Shown: positions 8,701 through 17,988 of the stretch, piece by piece
How the letters are laid out: each line of letters begins with the position of its first letter
Position numbering within the stretch: the first letter of the stretch is position 1
Source of the DNA: an uncultured Prevotellaceae bacterium
Lineage (GTDB): Bacteria > Bacteroidota > Bacteroidia > Bacteroidales > Bacteroidaceae
Length of the DNA stretch: 57,376 bases
Direction: 5' to 3'
Assembly (NCBI GenBank): GCA_947170495.1
Contig: CAMVUB010000011.1
Location: 1-57,376 of the forward strand
Notes under the pieces: model-generated
What the model saw: only the letters and a program-made list of their open reading frames with translations
What the model was told of the DNA's origin: nothing
Databases searched by the model: none
Translations under genes and position numbers: made by a program

Positions 8701-10183
8701 TGTCCTCGGCACGCGCTACCACACGCTCGGAGGCGACACTCTCCGTCTTTACCCGGGTGGCATCAGCGTCGCCAACGCTCACATCTACGATCAGCACCAC
8801 GGCACCGACAACCGCCGCCACGAAGCCCTTCTCAGCGGCGCGCTGAACTTCGAGCATTTCAAGAACCTGCGCTATGCCTTCGACATCGAAGCACATGACT
8901 TTTTAGGCTATGACTTCAAGGAATTCGGTGACCAGGTCTTCTGCGGCACCGTCTTCGCCGACGGCAACGTTCACCTCGCCGGCCAGCCCGGCACGCTGAA
9001 TGTCGATGTGCAATGCAGTCCCACACAGGGAACCTTCTTCACCTACAACGTCTCCACACCCGAGACACTGACGGAGAATGAGTTTATAACCTACAAGGAG
9101 AAAAACCACCTGGCCCCCCTTTCGCCCCCCGAGGGTGGCACTGATGCTCAATCCAATACTGATGATGGTAATGTAGAAGAGGGGGCCACTTCTGACGAGC
9201 CCACGGATATGTACATCAACTTCGACCTCGATATCACGCCCGCGGCGCAGATGCGACTGCTGATGGATCCCCGTACCGATGATTATATAGACCTCTTCGG
9301 CGATGCGCATATACGCGCGAACTTCTATAATAAAGGTCGCTTCCAGATGTACGGCACCTACCGCGTGGATCACGGCACCTATCGCCTCTCGCTACAGGAT
9401 GTCATCCGCAAGGAGTTCCGCTTCCAGCAGGGCAGCACCATTGTCTTCGGCGGCGACCCGATGAAGGGTAGTCTGAACCTGCAGGCCATCTACACCGTCC
9501 CCAGCGTCTCGCTCAACGACCTGGCCGTGGGCAATAACTTCTCCAGCGGCAATGTGCGCGTGAACTGCCTCATGAACATCGGCGGCACGGCTGGACAGCC
9601 GCAGGTGACCTTCGACTTCGACATTCCAAATGTCAACGAGGACGAGAAACAGATGGTGCGCTCGCTCATCTCTACCGACGAGGAACGTAATATGCAGGTC
9701 ATCTACCTCCTCGGCATCGGACGTTTCTACACGCAGGACCTCGCTGCAGGACAGAGCCAGACCAATGCTGCTATGACGAGCCTCCTCTCCTCCACCATCT
9801 CCGGACAACTCAACAACCTCCTTGGCACCATCATCGGCAATAGCAACTGGAACTTCGGAACAAGCCTCTCCACCGGCACACAAGGCTGGAACGAGGTTGA
9901 TGTCGAAGGAATGCTCAGCGGACGCCTCCTCAACAACCGCCTACTCATCAACGGCACCTTCGGCTACCGCGACACTCCCATCGCCAACACCAACTTCATC
10001 GGCGACTTCGATGTCCAGTGGCTCCTCACCCCCAACGGCGGCATCAGCCTGAAAGCCTACAGCGAGACCAACGACCGCTACTTCACTAAGACGGCCCTCA
10101 CCACCCAGGGCGTCGGCATCCAGGTGAAGAAAGACTTCAACACCCTCCGCGAGCTCTTCCGCTTCCGCCGACGCAAGCAATAA
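5765..10183 (+). CDS. tamB: Translocation and assembly module TamB-like protein
   Basis: A very large AsmA/TamB-family protein anchored in the inner membrane and spanning the periplasm. The family moves lipids or assists outer-membrane protein assembly. The maximal open frame gives 1472 residues: one N-terminal transmembrane helix (about 25-46), a long repetitive beta-rich body, and a C-terminal DUF490/TamB domain (from about 1150) containing FNIGGTAGQP-like and IYLLGIGRFY motifs. The left coordinate is the maximal frame, starting at TTG. The predicted promoter at 5764-5795 means the real start is probably later, either GTG at 5849 or a non-standard codon just before the KRLSYIVR stretch. A proline- and glycine-rich insert at about 1117-1145 is encoded by a repeat-like segment (9112-9189). 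The gene ends 13 bp from clpC, convergent. Confidence 0.88.
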   Translation: MSRKQKNTTFALTKHQGTIKRLSYIVRFVVVFALVGYLGLLLFTAMPACQRWLAAKSSDILSRELQTDVQIGNARIGLLNRIVLDDVLLHDQQGDTLVSATRLSSKLDVWQLLNGRIRIANVQLFGYDIRLHRADTLSPYNFQFLIDRFASEDTTSTPLDLAINSILIRRGNISHDIDSEPFADHFTPAHARLENFNLKAQINTLTNDSISLDIKELCFTESRSEFILKNLSLQLEGNQQRAALTDLSVELPQSHIEIPVLTLDDGITSWRDNQGRLLLHGQLTPADIAAFAPVLKSFQAPLHIDLQADKQARWLRLQELSLDAQGFDLQLQGHGLLPPTDSSAHPLDELKLTLDHLQMDKSFYQPILQALSNAQPQPVIPVETAEMISRLGAVSLAGEWEKSFLHDVMKGHLLAQTELGNVKAEGRMTAHDLFTAQVESESFQLASLLSADGQFPLNDLSLTGDFEGSVRQRHLKGSAKLRDFLVKDTRLDFLSTTFNISPRVLRTQTELIDDEYNLQLTTDLQTPKEWKMDLAALEDLQGFVGLDRVSVRHEEENYELRQLHVSTANDDHGHHLLLSGDFIEAHADGKFRYASLAPAVQQLLHQALPSLVAAPKTGTVQADEKLNFSVNIWNTTQLLQLAGIDLALPQPGYIEGELNVPSSEFSVMADFPHIIYGGEEMRAVSMLARQERDSLTSFITLQRMMESGPMDLSVLAEGGHDRLHSVLAWDDHNEPSQRGELSAIATFFKDEQSHLGADIRFQPTSIMISDTIWNVHESQVRYHDRIVDVSGFQVSQAGRHLRVDGRVSQNSADTLYADLSGINLQYIFGIIDFHDVEFEGFATGGVKIHDIYENIAVDADLRVDDLKLNGGLLGEAHVIGGFGRKDERAIDLDILVREPVRNELSHIFGIVKPGHEPGRGMDLNIQARYLNIYFINFFTEDIFDNLQGRSTGYAYLHGPFKQLDLEGLLTLDTLDVGIPVLGTRYHTLGGDTLRLYPGGISVANAHIYDQHHGTDNRRHEALLSGALNFEHFKNLRYAFDIEAHDFLGYDFKEFGDQVFCGTVFADGNVHLAGQPGTLNVDVQCSPTQGTFFTYNVSTPETLTENEFITYKEKNHLAPLSPPEGGTDAQSNTDDGNVEEGATSDEPTDMYINFDLDITPAAQMRLLMDPRTDDYIDLFGDAHIRANFYNKGRFQMYGTYRVDHGTYRLSLQDVIRKEFRFQQGSTIVFGGDPMKGSLNLQAIYTVPSVSLNDLAVGNNFSSGNVRVNCLMNIGGTAGQPQVTFDFDIPNVNEDEKQMVRSLISTDEERNMQVIYLLGIGRFYTQDLAAGQSQTNAAMTSLLSSTISGQLNNLLGTIIGNSNWNFGTSLSTGTQGWNEVDVEGMLSGRLLNNRLLINGTFGYRDTPIANTNFIGDFDVQWLLTPNGGISLKAYSETNDRYFTKTALTTQGVGIQVKKDFNTLRELFRFRRRKQ
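9112..9189. repeat. GC-rich repeat-like segment inside tamB
   Basis: GGCCCCCCTTTCGCCCCCCG and the later GAGGGGGCCAC form loosely inverted ends around an AT-richer middle, in phase with the tamB frame. It resembles the paired GC-rich elements at 51144-51287 and 20221-20322 but is degenerate. Confidence 0.45.
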
Positions 10184-10196
10184 AGAATCTTAGGAT

Positions 10197-12728
10197 TTAT
10201 GCACTTGCCATGTCGGCTGCCTTCAACGTCAGCTCCTTGGCATCGGGCGCAGCGGCATCCACCTCTATGGTCTGCCCTGCCTGGATGTTGCCGTCGAGCA
10301 ACAACTGACAGAAGGCATCCTCCACAGCTGTTTGGATGAGGCGCTTCAGCGGACGAGCTCCGAACTGCACATCGTAGCCCTTCTCGGCCAGCCATGTGCG
10401 TGAAGCGTCCGTGAGTTCCAGCTCATAGCCCATTTCCCTGACGCGCTTCTGCAGCGGGCGCATCTCGATATCCACAATCTGATGAAGGCCTTCCTTCGTG
10501 AGCTGGTCGAAGAAGATGATGTCGTCGAGGCGATTCAGGAACTCGGGCGAGAACTGCTTCTGCAACGTTTTCTGAATGATGCTTCGTGCCAGCTCGCGGT
10601 TTTGTGTGTCGCCGCCACGCGTGAAGCCGATGCCTTGTCCGAACTCCTTCAGCTGACGCGTGCCGCTGTTGGAGGTCATGATGATGACGGTGTTGCGGAA
10701 GTCCACGGTCGTGCCGTTGCCGTCGGTCATGCGACCTTCGTCCATCACCTGCAATAGGATGTTGAAGACATCGGAGTGCGCCTTCTCGATCTCGTCGAGC
10801 AGCACAATGCTGTAGGGCTTGCGGCGCACGCGGTCGGTGAGCTGTCCGCCCTCCTCATAGCCGACATAGCCCGGAGGCGCGCCAACCATACGGCTGACGG
10901 TGTGCTTCTCCATATACTCGCTCATGTCGATGCGGATGAGGGCATCCTCGCTGCCGAAAAGTTCTACGGCTAAGCGCTTGGTCAGGTAGGTCTTACCCAC
11001 GCCCGTGGGGCCCAGGAACATGAACGTGCCGATGGGCTTGTTGGGGTCTTTGAGGCCGACGCGCGAGCGTTGAATGGCGCGCACCAGCTTATCTACGGCA
11101 TCGTCCTGTCCCACGACCGAACCCTTCAGCGCATTACCAAGGTTACGGAGACGTTCGTTCTCGCCCTCTCCCACTCGCTGCACAGGAATGCCCGTCATCA
11201 TCGACACGACCTCAGCAATCTGCTGCTCATCGATCTGCTCGCGGACATCCCGCATCTGGTGATCCCAGTCTTTCTTCATCAGCGCCAGGCGCTCCTGCTC
11301 GTTGGCCAGCTGGTCGCGATACTCAGCCGCCAGCTCGAACTGCTGCTTGCTCACGGCTTCGTCCTTCAGGTCTTTCAGATGCTGGCAGAGTTCCTCCTTG
11401 CGAGTAATATCCTCGCTCACGGGAATGTTGATGAGATGGATGCGCGAGCCGGCTTCGTCCATCGCATCGATGGCTTTGTCGGGCAGACAGCGGTCACTCA
11501 TATAGCGGTCGGTGAGCGTCACGCAGGCCCGCAGCGCCTCCGGCGTGTAGCGGACATTGTGGTGCTCCTCGTAGCGCTCCTTGATATGTTCCAGGATGGT
11601 GACGGTCTCCTCGATGGTCGTAGGCTCTACGAGCACCTTCTGGAAGCGACGCTCCAGGGCGCCGTCCTTCTCAATGCTCTTCTTGTACTCGTCGATGGTC
11701 GTAGCGCCGATGCACTGCACCTCACCACGCGCCAAGGCAGGCTTCAGCATATTGGCGGCATCCATGGTGCCGGCAGCCGAACCCGCGCCGATGAGCGTGT
11801 GTATCTCGTCGATGAAGAGGATGATCTCCTTGTGGGACTGCAGCTCGTTGATGATGGCCTTCAGGCGCTCCTCGAACTGTCCGCGGTATTTTGTACCGGC
11901 CACGACACCTGCCAAATCAAGGACGATGACGCGCTTGTCATACAGCAGTCGCGCCACCTTACGCTGCACGATGCGCAGGGCCAGGCCCTCCACGATGGCA
12001 CTCTTGCCCACGCCGGGCTGTCCGATAAGGATGGGATTGTTCTTCTTGCGGCGGCAGAGAATCTGTGCCACGCGCTCAATCTCGCGCTCACGACCCACGA
12101 CGGGATCCAAGAGCCCTTCGGCTGCAGCACGTGTCAAGTCGGTGCCGAAGGTGTCGAGCGCAGGCGTGCCGTTCTCCTTGCCGCCCTTGCGGGTGGCGGT
12201 CTTCGTGGCACCCTGCTGACCGGGGCGACCGGTGTTGTGGAGGTCGTTGTCTTCCTCCTCGTCGTCCTCGTCCTCATCCGTGAAGCCGAAGCCTGCCTGC
12301 GGCGTGTCCTGCGTCTGCGTCAATGCATTCTTGACACGCGGGTAGTCGATATCCATGGCCTTGAGCATCCGCGTAGCGGGCTCCTCGATGGAACGCAGCA
12401 GCGCCAGCAGCAGGTGCTCCGTGTCGGCCTGTGCAGCCTTCATGGCGCGCGCCTCCAGGAACATCAGTCGGAGAATGCGGTTGCAGTCATCGTTCAGCTC
12501 AGGCTGAAGAATGTCCGACGTACCCTTGGAGATACGTTCCAGTTCAGCCTTGAACGCGCGGAAATCCACCCCCATCTGTCGCAGGATGGCCATCGCGGTG
12601 CAGTCCTCCTCGCGCATCATTCCCAGCATCAGGTGGGCCGGCACGACCGTATCGCAGCGGAGGCGATGCGCCTCCTCGCTGCTATAGGTCACAATCTTGG
12701 TTATGTTGGGTGATATCTCGTAATCCAT
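10197..12728 (-). CDS. clpC: ATP-dependent Clp protease ATP-binding subunit ClpC
   Basis: AAA+ unfoldase that feeds substrates to ClpP in the cytoplasm. 843 residues from the chosen start. Order: Clp N-domain (about 1-140), an acidic linker rich in Asp/Glu, AAA module 1 with Walker A GQPGVGKSA and Walker B ILFIDEIHT, and a middle region with a UVR-like motif (KQQFELAAEYRDQL) that marks ClpC over ClpB. AAA module 2 follows with GPTGVGKT and VLLDEIEKA, then a Clp C-terminal domain. The frame continues 20 codons upstream, but a full promoter (12762-12793) covers that part, so MDYEISPN at 12726-12728 is the start. Confidence 0.95.
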   Translation of the reverse strand: MDYEISPNITKIVTYSSEEAHRLRCDTVVPAHLMLGMMREEDCTAMAILRQMGVDFRAFKAELERISKGTSDILQPELNDDCNRILRLMFLEARAMKAAQADTEHLLLALLRSIEEPATRMLKAMDIDYPRVKNALTQTQDTPQAGFGFTDEDEDDEEEDNDLHNTGRPGQQGATKTATRKGGKENGTPALDTFGTDLTRAAAEGLLDPVVGREREIERVAQILCRRKKNNPILIGQPGVGKSAIVEGLALRIVQRKVARLLYDKRVIVLDLAGVVAGTKYRGQFEERLKAIINELQSHKEIILFIDEIHTLIGAGSAAGTMDAANMLKPALARGEVQCIGATTIDEYKKSIEKDGALERRFQKVLVEPTTIEETVTILEHIKERYEEHHNVRYTPEALRACVTLTDRYMSDRCLPDKAIDAMDEAGSRIHLINIPVSEDITRKEELCQHLKDLKDEAVSKQQFELAAEYRDQLANEQERLALMKKDWDHQMRDVREQIDEQQIAEVVSMMTGIPVQRVGEGENERLRNLGNALKGSVVGQDDAVDKLVRAIQRSRVGLKDPNKPIGTFMFLGPTGVGKTYLTKRLAVELFGSEDALIRIDMSEYMEKHTVSRMVGAPPGYVGYEEGGQLTDRVRRKPYSIVLLDEIEKAHSDVFNILLQVMDEGRMTDGNGTTVDFRNTVIIMTSNSGTRQLKEFGQGIGFTRGGDTQNRELARSIIQKTLQKQFSPEFLNRLDDIIFFDQLTKEGLHQIVDIEMRPLQKRVREMGYELELTDASRTWLAEKGYDVQFGARPLKRLIQTAVEDAFCQLLLDGNIQAGQTIEVDAAAPDAKELTLKAADMASA

Positions 12729-12761
12729 GAATCCTCCTTCTCTTGTTCTTGAATGTGCGGG

Positions 12762-12793
12762 CAAAGATAGGCCTTTTCGTTGGGCCATGCAAA
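12762..12793 (-). promoter_or_regulatory. Predicted promoter for clpC
   Basis: The minus strand has TTTG at 12790-12793 and TATCTTTG at 12762-12769 with a 20-bp spacer, an exact consensus match. The upstream box touches the htpG stop region (12798). clpC therefore has its own promoter despite following htpG on the same strand, and the predicted leader is about 25-30 nt. Confidence 0.75.
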
Positions 12794-12797
12794 TTTT

Positions 12798-14846
12798 TTA
12801 CAATAATTCTACGCTGCGCTTCACGAAGCGGGTCAGTGCCTCGCCCGTGAGCAGACCATTCTGCAGCAGTGCCAGGTCGATGAGCTGATGCACGCGCTCG
12901 TTGCCCTTGGCGTACTCGGCCAGCACCTCGCGGCGCTTGCCTTCCTGGGCTTCAATGTCAGCACGGCACTGTTCCATGTCCTTGCGCTCGTCCTCGGTGA
13001 TCTCGTCGTACTTCTTCTTGTCTTGCTCAGCCTGCAACACTGCCTTGCGGGCGTTGAGTCCGCGCAGCTCGGCCTCGATGGGCTTCAGCGCTTCGGCGGT
13101 GGCGGCTTCGCTCTGCTCCAGCACCTCCTTGATGAGGCGGTTGTCGGTGTTCAGCACCAAACTGTACATATCCGGCATCTCGCCATAGAAACTCATGCCC
13201 GGCTGTATGCGGGCCATGTCCTTCATGCGGCGCATATACTCGCTCTGGGTGATGACCACGGGCATCGCGTCCTCGCCCATCGGCTGCGTTTCGACATGGT
13301 ACGTGGTCTTGTCAGTCTTCGGCAGCTGTGTCTCGAAGACGGCTGACAGATTGGCAGAGCGCTCGGCTGACAATTCTTCACCCTTGGGCTCGTCCTTCTG
13401 AATCAGACGATCGATGACGTCGCTATCGACACGCGTGAATGTGGTCTTCTCCAGCTTGCGCTCCAGCATCTGCACGAGCGGTGTATCCAGCTGGCCGTCC
13501 ATGAGCAGAACGTTGTAGCCCTTCGCGTGTGCGCTGTCAATATAGGTATAGTGTGCCTCGCGGTCGGCGGCGTAGAGATAGACCAGCTGGCCGTCCTTGT
13601 TCGTCTGTGCGTCCTTGATGAGCGTCTGGTACTCCTCCAGCGTGTAGAACTTACCCTCGGTGTCCTTCACGAGGAAGAAGCCCTTGGCCTTCTCATAGAA
13701 GTCATCCTCGGTGAGCATACCGTAGGAGATGAAGATCTTGATGTCGTCCCACTTGGCCTCGAAGTCCTTGCGGTCGTTCTTGAAGAGCGAGCTCAGGCGG
13801 TCGGCCACCTTCTTGGTGATATAGCCGCTGATTTTCTTCACATTGCTGTCGCTCTGCAGGTAGCTGCGGCTGACATTCAACGGAATATCCGGCGAGTCAA
13901 TGACGCCGTGCAGCAGTGTCAGGAAGTCAGGAACGATGCCTTCCACCTGGTCGGTCACGAACACCTGGTTGCAGTAGAGCTGGATCTTGTTGCGTTGCAG
14001 GTCAAGGTTGTTCTTGATCTTCGGGAAGTACAGAATACCTGTGAGGTGGAAGGGGAAGTCCACGTTCAGATGAATCCAGAACAGGGGCTCATCACCCATG
14101 GGATAGAGGCTGCGGTAGAACGCTTTGTAGTCCTCGTCCTTCAGCTCGCTGGGCTTACGTGTCCACAGCGGTGTAGTGTCGTTGATCTGGTTGTCCTCGT
14201 CGGTGTCCTGCATCTTGCCGTCCTTCCATTCCTGCTTCTTTCCGAACACTACGGGCACGGGCAAGAAGTGGCAGTACTTCTTCAGCAGGCCCTCCAGCTT
14301 GTCCTTCTCCAGGAACTCCTTGCAGTCCTCCGAGATGTGCATCACAATGTCTGTGCCGCGGTCGGCCTTCTCCACCTCTTCGAGCGTGAACTCAGGCGAG
14401 CCGTCGCAGCTCCATTTCACGGCAGGAGCATCCTGATAGCTCTTGGTGATGATGTCCACGCGGTCGCTGACCATGAACGAGCTGTAGAAGCCCAGTCCGA
14501 AGTGGCCAATGATGGCATTGGCATCCTCCTTGTACTTGTCCAGGAAGTCGTTGGCACCGGAGAAGGCTATCTGGTTGATATACTTGTCGATTTCCTCGGC
14601 TGTCATGCCGATACCGCGGTCGCTGACGGTGATGGTGCCGGCCTCCTTGTCGATGCTGACGCTGACCTTCAGCTCGCCCATCTCGCCCTGGAAATCGCCC
14701 TTACCTGCGAGCGTCTTCAGCTTCTGCGAAGCATCTACTGCGTTACTGACAATCTCACGGATGAAAATCTCATGGTCTGAATACAGGAACTTCTTGATGA
14801 CCGGGAAGATGTTCTCGGTTGTTACTCCGATATTACCTTTTTGCAT
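12798..14846 (-). CDS. htpG: Molecular chaperone HtpG (Hsp90 family)
   Basis: Cytosolic Hsp90 homologue that remodels client proteins using ATP. 682 residues. The N-terminal GHKL ATPase domain shows EIVSNAVDASQKL, DRGIGM and GHFGLGFYSSFM. The middle domain has the conserved arginine region PDIPLNVSRSYLQSD (about 330), and a C-terminal dimerisation domain ends the protein. The start MQKGNIGVTTENIFP matches Bacteroidetes HtpG. No convincing TAnnTTTG box was found in the 94 bp upstream, so its promoter and any heat-shock element remain unlocated. Confidence 0.97.
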   Translation of the reverse strand: MQKGNIGVTTENIFPVIKKFLYSDHEIFIREIVSNAVDASQKLKTLAGKGDFQGEMGELKVSVSIDKEAGTITVSDRGIGMTAEEIDKYINQIAFSGANDFLDKYKEDANAIIGHFGLGFYSSFMVSDRVDIITKSYQDAPAVKWSCDGSPEFTLEEVEKADRGTDIVMHISEDCKEFLEKDKLEGLLKKYCHFLPVPVVFGKKQEWKDGKMQDTDEDNQINDTTPLWTRKPSELKDEDYKAFYRSLYPMGDEPLFWIHLNVDFPFHLTGILYFPKIKNNLDLQRNKIQLYCNQVFVTDQVEGIVPDFLTLLHGVIDSPDIPLNVSRSYLQSDSNVKKISGYITKKVADRLSSLFKNDRKDFEAKWDDIKIFISYGMLTEDDFYEKAKGFFLVKDTEGKFYTLEEYQTLIKDAQTNKDGQLVYLYAADREAHYTYIDSAHAKGYNVLLMDGQLDTPLVQMLERKLEKTTFTRVDSDVIDRLIQKDEPKGEELSAERSANLSAVFETQLPKTDKTTYHVETQPMGEDAMPVVITQSEYMRRMKDMARIQPGMSFYGEMPDMYSLVLNTDNRLIKEVLEQSEAATAEALKPIEAELRGLNARKAVLQAEQDKKKYDEITEDERKDMEQCRADIEAQEGKRREVLAEYAKGNERVHQLIDLALLQNGLLTGEALTRFVKRSVELL

Positions 14847-14940
14847 AGTCGTTATATAGTTTTAATTAGATTGTATCTACTTGTCAAAAGAAAAAACACA
14901 ATCTACGTCTTGCAAAAGGCGTGCCAAAAAAAGTGAGGGG

Positions 14941-16449
14941 CTACTCTACAGCTTCATAACAGCCTGCATCGGGCGTGCCGTCTGTCAGGCGGTCGCGGCC
15001 TCGGCGGTCCTTAGGCCAGTCGTTGGAATAGGCGGCATTGGCCATACGGCATATCGAGGACTGCGGCTTCGGTGCGAAGTCATAGATGAGGGCGTGGGTG
15101 TCGAGGTTGACGAAGTTCTTGTCGTGGCCATACTCACCCTGTGGGTCGTCATAAACACATCCTACGAAGCGGTTGACATACTCGCTGCCTGTCGGGATCT
15201 CCGTAGCCAGGAAGCAATAGATGAAGTGGTACTCCGCCAGCGCCTCGCTGACCTCTTCCGGCAGCTCCGTCACATCAGCCCACTCGCCCATCACCACATC
15301 GTCGGCGTAGCCGGTGATGACGGTGTTCACGAAGTCTGCGCGATAGAGGGGGTGATAGACGCCGTCGCGGATATTCGCCAGATGCAGCGCTTCGCCGCGG
15401 TTGGCATCTAAGGGATAGAACTGTGCGATGGTGCAATGTGTCATCGCCACGTCGCCTCCCAGCACATCTACACTGCGCCCCAGCGTGTTGGAAATCTCGC
15501 AGTTAGCCACCTCCGCGCGGCAGTCATAGAGCACGAGGCCGTCGCCCTTGATGTTATGTATGAGGCTGTTCGTGAGGCGCAGCTTCTGGGGCGTATTCTC
15601 ATCGAAGGGTGCTACCGTGCTACCCTCCTCCGGCAAGGGACAGAGGATGCCGTAGCTGCCACTGTGTAGGTCAATGTAATCCATCTGGTTCCCCATGCTC
15701 TCGGGGGCGATGATGATACCTTGCCATCGTCCCGGCAGACGATCATAGGGCAGATAGTCGAAGATATGGTCGGTGCGGTCGCCGCGGAAAGTGACAGGTT
15801 TCTCCAACGTGCCTTGTGCCACGACACACCCGTGAACGTGCATGAAGGCATCGTCGTGGAACAGCAGGCGTGTGCCGGCTTCCATCGTCACCGTGACGCC
15901 CTCGGCCACCGACAGCTCACCACGTACGATAATCGGTCGGCGCGCCGTGAGGGTGGTGTCTTGTGCCAGCGTGCGATTGATCAGATAGAAGGCATCCTGT
16001 CCTACCACCTTCAGTGTCACGCGCTGCTCTACCCCGCTCTCCAGCTGCACGATAAAGTCATCACTCACATCCTGCGGTTCGTCGCCGCCAATCTCGGGCA
16101 CCGTCACCTCCATGCGAACAATGATGCTGTCGCGACGGCGCACCTCGAAATCTGTAGCGCGATTGTCAGCCGTGCGACTCAGATCCTGTCCATCGACATT
16201 CAGGCGGAAGGGGCTTGCCGCGCCACGGGCTAAGCTCACGCTGCGCACGCGCAACCCTTTGTCGCCTCGGTTGTAGATGGTCAGCGTCTTCGTGGCCGAC
16301 GGGATGGTTGTGATGAGCGTATCGAACACCACCTGCTCCGTGCTGAACTGCAGCACTGCCGAGCGGTCGGTCGTGAACGTGTCATAGTCATCGCAGGCTG
16401 CCAGCACGCTGGCAGCCGCGATGATCATTATCGTCAGTCGTTTAAACAT
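14941..16449 (-). CDS. Right-handed beta-helix-type lipoprotein
   Basis: A secreted lipoprotein of unknown function. From the chosen ATG (16447-16449) the protein begins MFKRLTIMIIAAASVLAAC, a lipoprotein signal with cleavage before Cys19, so it should be anchored in the envelope. The following 480 residues contain an immunoglobulin-like part (about 30-145) and then parallel-beta-helix-like turns (NSLIHNIKGDGLVLYDC, CEISNTLGRSVDVLGG). The C-terminus GTPDAGCYE resembles the end of many Bacteroidetes polysaccharide-binding or lyase-like beta-helix proteins. No catalytic motif is obvious. The start overlaps the end of pepD by 8 bp, so the two are probably cotranscribed. An alternative in-frame start 11 codons earlier would spoil the signal peptide. 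Confidence 0.8.
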   Translation of the reverse strand: MFKRLTIMIIAAASVLAACDDYDTFTTDRSAVLQFSTEQVVFDTLITTIPSATKTLTIYNRGDKGLRVRSVSLARGAASPFRLNVDGQDLSRTADNRATDFEVRRRDSIIVRMEVTVPEIGGDEPQDVSDDFIVQLESGVEQRVTLKVVGQDAFYLINRTLAQDTTLTARRPIIVRGELSVAEGVTVTMEAGTRLLFHDDAFMHVHGCVVAQGTLEKPVTFRGDRTDHIFDYLPYDRLPGRWQGIIIAPESMGNQMDYIDLHSGSYGILCPLPEEGSTVAPFDENTPQKLRLTNSLIHNIKGDGLVLYDCRAEVANCEISNTLGRSVDVLGGDVAMTHCTIAQFYPLDANRGEALHLANIRDGVYHPLYRADFVNTVITGYADDVVMGEWADVTELPEEVSEALAEYHFIYCFLATEIPTGSEYVNRFVGCVYDDPQGEYGHDKNFVNLDTHALIYDFAPKPQSSICRMANAAYSNDWPKDRRGRDRLTDGTPDAGCYEAVE

Positions 16450-17887
16450 TCTCCAGAATCGCCAGCAGGTGTTTCCACACAAGGTCCACGGTGGGAATCA
16501 GCAGGCGCTCGTCGGGCGAGTGTACGCCACGCAGTGTAGGACCGAAGCTGACCATGTCCAGCCCCGGGTACTTCTCCGAGAACAGACCACACTCGAGACC
16601 GGCGTGGATACCGCGCACAATGGGCTCCTTGCCGAACAACCGCACATACTGCTCACGCGTGATGCGCAGCAGCTCGCTCTTCGGGTTCATCGCCCAACCC
16701 GGGTAGCCCTCGCCAATTTCCACTTCGGCACCTGCGAGCTCGAAGACAGCCGCCACGGTGTTCGCCATATTCTTGCGATTGCTCAGCAGCGAGCTGCGCT
16801 GGCTGGTGTTGATGGCAATGACGCCGGGCTCCGTCTGCTTGATGCTGGCCAGGTTCGAGCTGGTCTCCACGAGGGCGATGTCCTGACTCATAGCATACAC
16901 GCCGTTATCCACAGCCTGCAATGCGCAGATGAGTCGGCGGTTCACATCCTCGGGCAGCACGGTGGCTGCGGCCTCGGCGCTCTCCAAAAGGAACTCCATC
17001 GTCTTCTCCGTGACGCTGAACTCCTCCTGCACCTCAGCAGCGAAGATGTTCCATTGCACGCGCGCCTGTTCCTTATATTTATTAGGAATGCATACCAGAC
17101 AGGAAGCCTCGCGCGGAATGGCATTGTGCAGGCCGCCGGCCTGAATATCGCTCAGGCGCAGGCCCCACGCTTTCATACCGTCGTAGAGAAAGCGTGCCAG
17201 CAGTTTGTTGGCATTGGCGCGTTTCTTCTCGATATCGTCGCCGCTGTGGCCGCCTGTCAGACCCTTGATGGTCAGCTGCAGGAAGAACGCATCTGCGGGA
17301 GCAGCCTCCGGCGTGAAGCGGAAGGTGACAGCCGTGCGGCAGCCGCCTGCGCAGCTCACAAACATCTCACCCTCGTCCTCACTGTCCAGATTGATGAGCA
17401 TCTGTCCCGTCATGAAACCGGCTTTCATGCCCTCGGCACCCGTGAGGCCTGTCTCCTCGTCGCGCGTGAACACGCACTCCAGCGGGCCGTGCTTTAGGCT
17501 GTTGTCGGCCAGGATGGCCATCTCCATCGCGCAGCCGATGCCATCATCGGCACCCAACGTTGTACCCTTGGCTTTCATCCATTCACCATCGACATAGGTC
17601 TGAATGGCATCGCGGTCGAAGTCGAAGTCCACGTCGTTGTTCTTCTCGCAAACCATATCCATGTGACTCTGCAGAATCACCGTGGGCTTGCTTTCCATAC
17701 CAGCGCTGGCGGGCTTGCGAATGAGCACATTACCAGTCTGATCCACTTTCGTCTCCAAGCCCAGTCCCTCACCGAAATCCTTGAGGAAGGCAATCATCTT
17801 CTCCTCACGCTTCGAGGGGCGAGGCACTTGATTGATACGAGCGAACATCTTGAACACACTGGCGGGTTTCAATTCAATCTTTTCCAT
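16442..17887 (-). CDS. pepD: Aminoacyl-histidine dipeptidase (peptidase D, M20 family)
   Basis: A cytosolic zinc metallopeptidase that cleaves Xaa-His and other dipeptides. 481 residues, usual length. M20 signatures are visible in order: ILQSHMDMV (first metal His/Asp), GTTLGADDGIG (bridging Asp), TRDEETGLTGAEGM (catalytic Glu and metal Glu), LINLDSEDEGE, and a C-terminal GIHAGLECGLF carrying the last metal ligands. The HSGDDI motif belongs to the lid/dimerisation domain. It is the first gene of a pair with the beta-helix lipoprotein and is divergent from the 73-residue membrane protein. Confidence 0.95.
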   Translation of the reverse strand: MEKIELKPASVFKMFARINQVPRPSKREEKMIAFLKDFGEGLGLETKVDQTGNVLIRKPASAGMESKPTVILQSHMDMVCEKNNDVDFDFDRDAIQTYVDGEWMKAKGTTLGADDGIGCAMEMAILADNSLKHGPLECVFTRDEETGLTGAEGMKAGFMTGQMLINLDSEDEGEMFVSCAGGCRTAVTFRFTPEAAPADAFFLQLTIKGLTGGHSGDDIEKKRANANKLLARFLYDGMKAWGLRLSDIQAGGLHNAIPREASCLVCIPNKYKEQARVQWNIFAAEVQEEFSVTEKTMEFLLESAEAAATVLPEDVNRRLICALQAVDNGVYAMSQDIALVETSSNLASIKQTEPGVIAINTSQRSSLLSNRKNMANTVAAVFELAGAEVEIGEGYPGWAMNPKSELLRITREQYVRLFGKEPIVRGIHAGLECGLFSEKYPGLDMVSFGPTLRGVHSPDERLLIPTVDLVWKHLLAILENV

Positions 17888-17949
17888 TTGAATATTGCTA
17901 ATTTAGGTTAAAGTCTGTTGATTCGTGCTTGAGACACATAAGTTTGGTG

Positions 17950-17957
17950 TATCTTTG
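17950..17957 (+). promoter_or_regulatory. Predicted -7 box for the 17989-19782 group
   Basis: TATCTTTG lies 32 bp before the ATG at 17989. A near-match CTTG lies about 18 bp upstream (17928-17931). It is the only such box in the divergent gap with pepD. Confidence 0.5.
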
Positions 17958-17988
17958 CAACGTTTTTATATAAAATATAACGCAAAAG

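Noticed and set aside
11070..12713. 547-codon plus-strand frame opposite clpC
   Set aside because: Shadow frame created by GC-rich codon use of clpC; no family motifs, His/Leu-rich antisense composition.
13527..14780. 417-codon plus-strand frame opposite htpG
   Set aside because: Antisense shadow of a well-supported Hsp90 gene.
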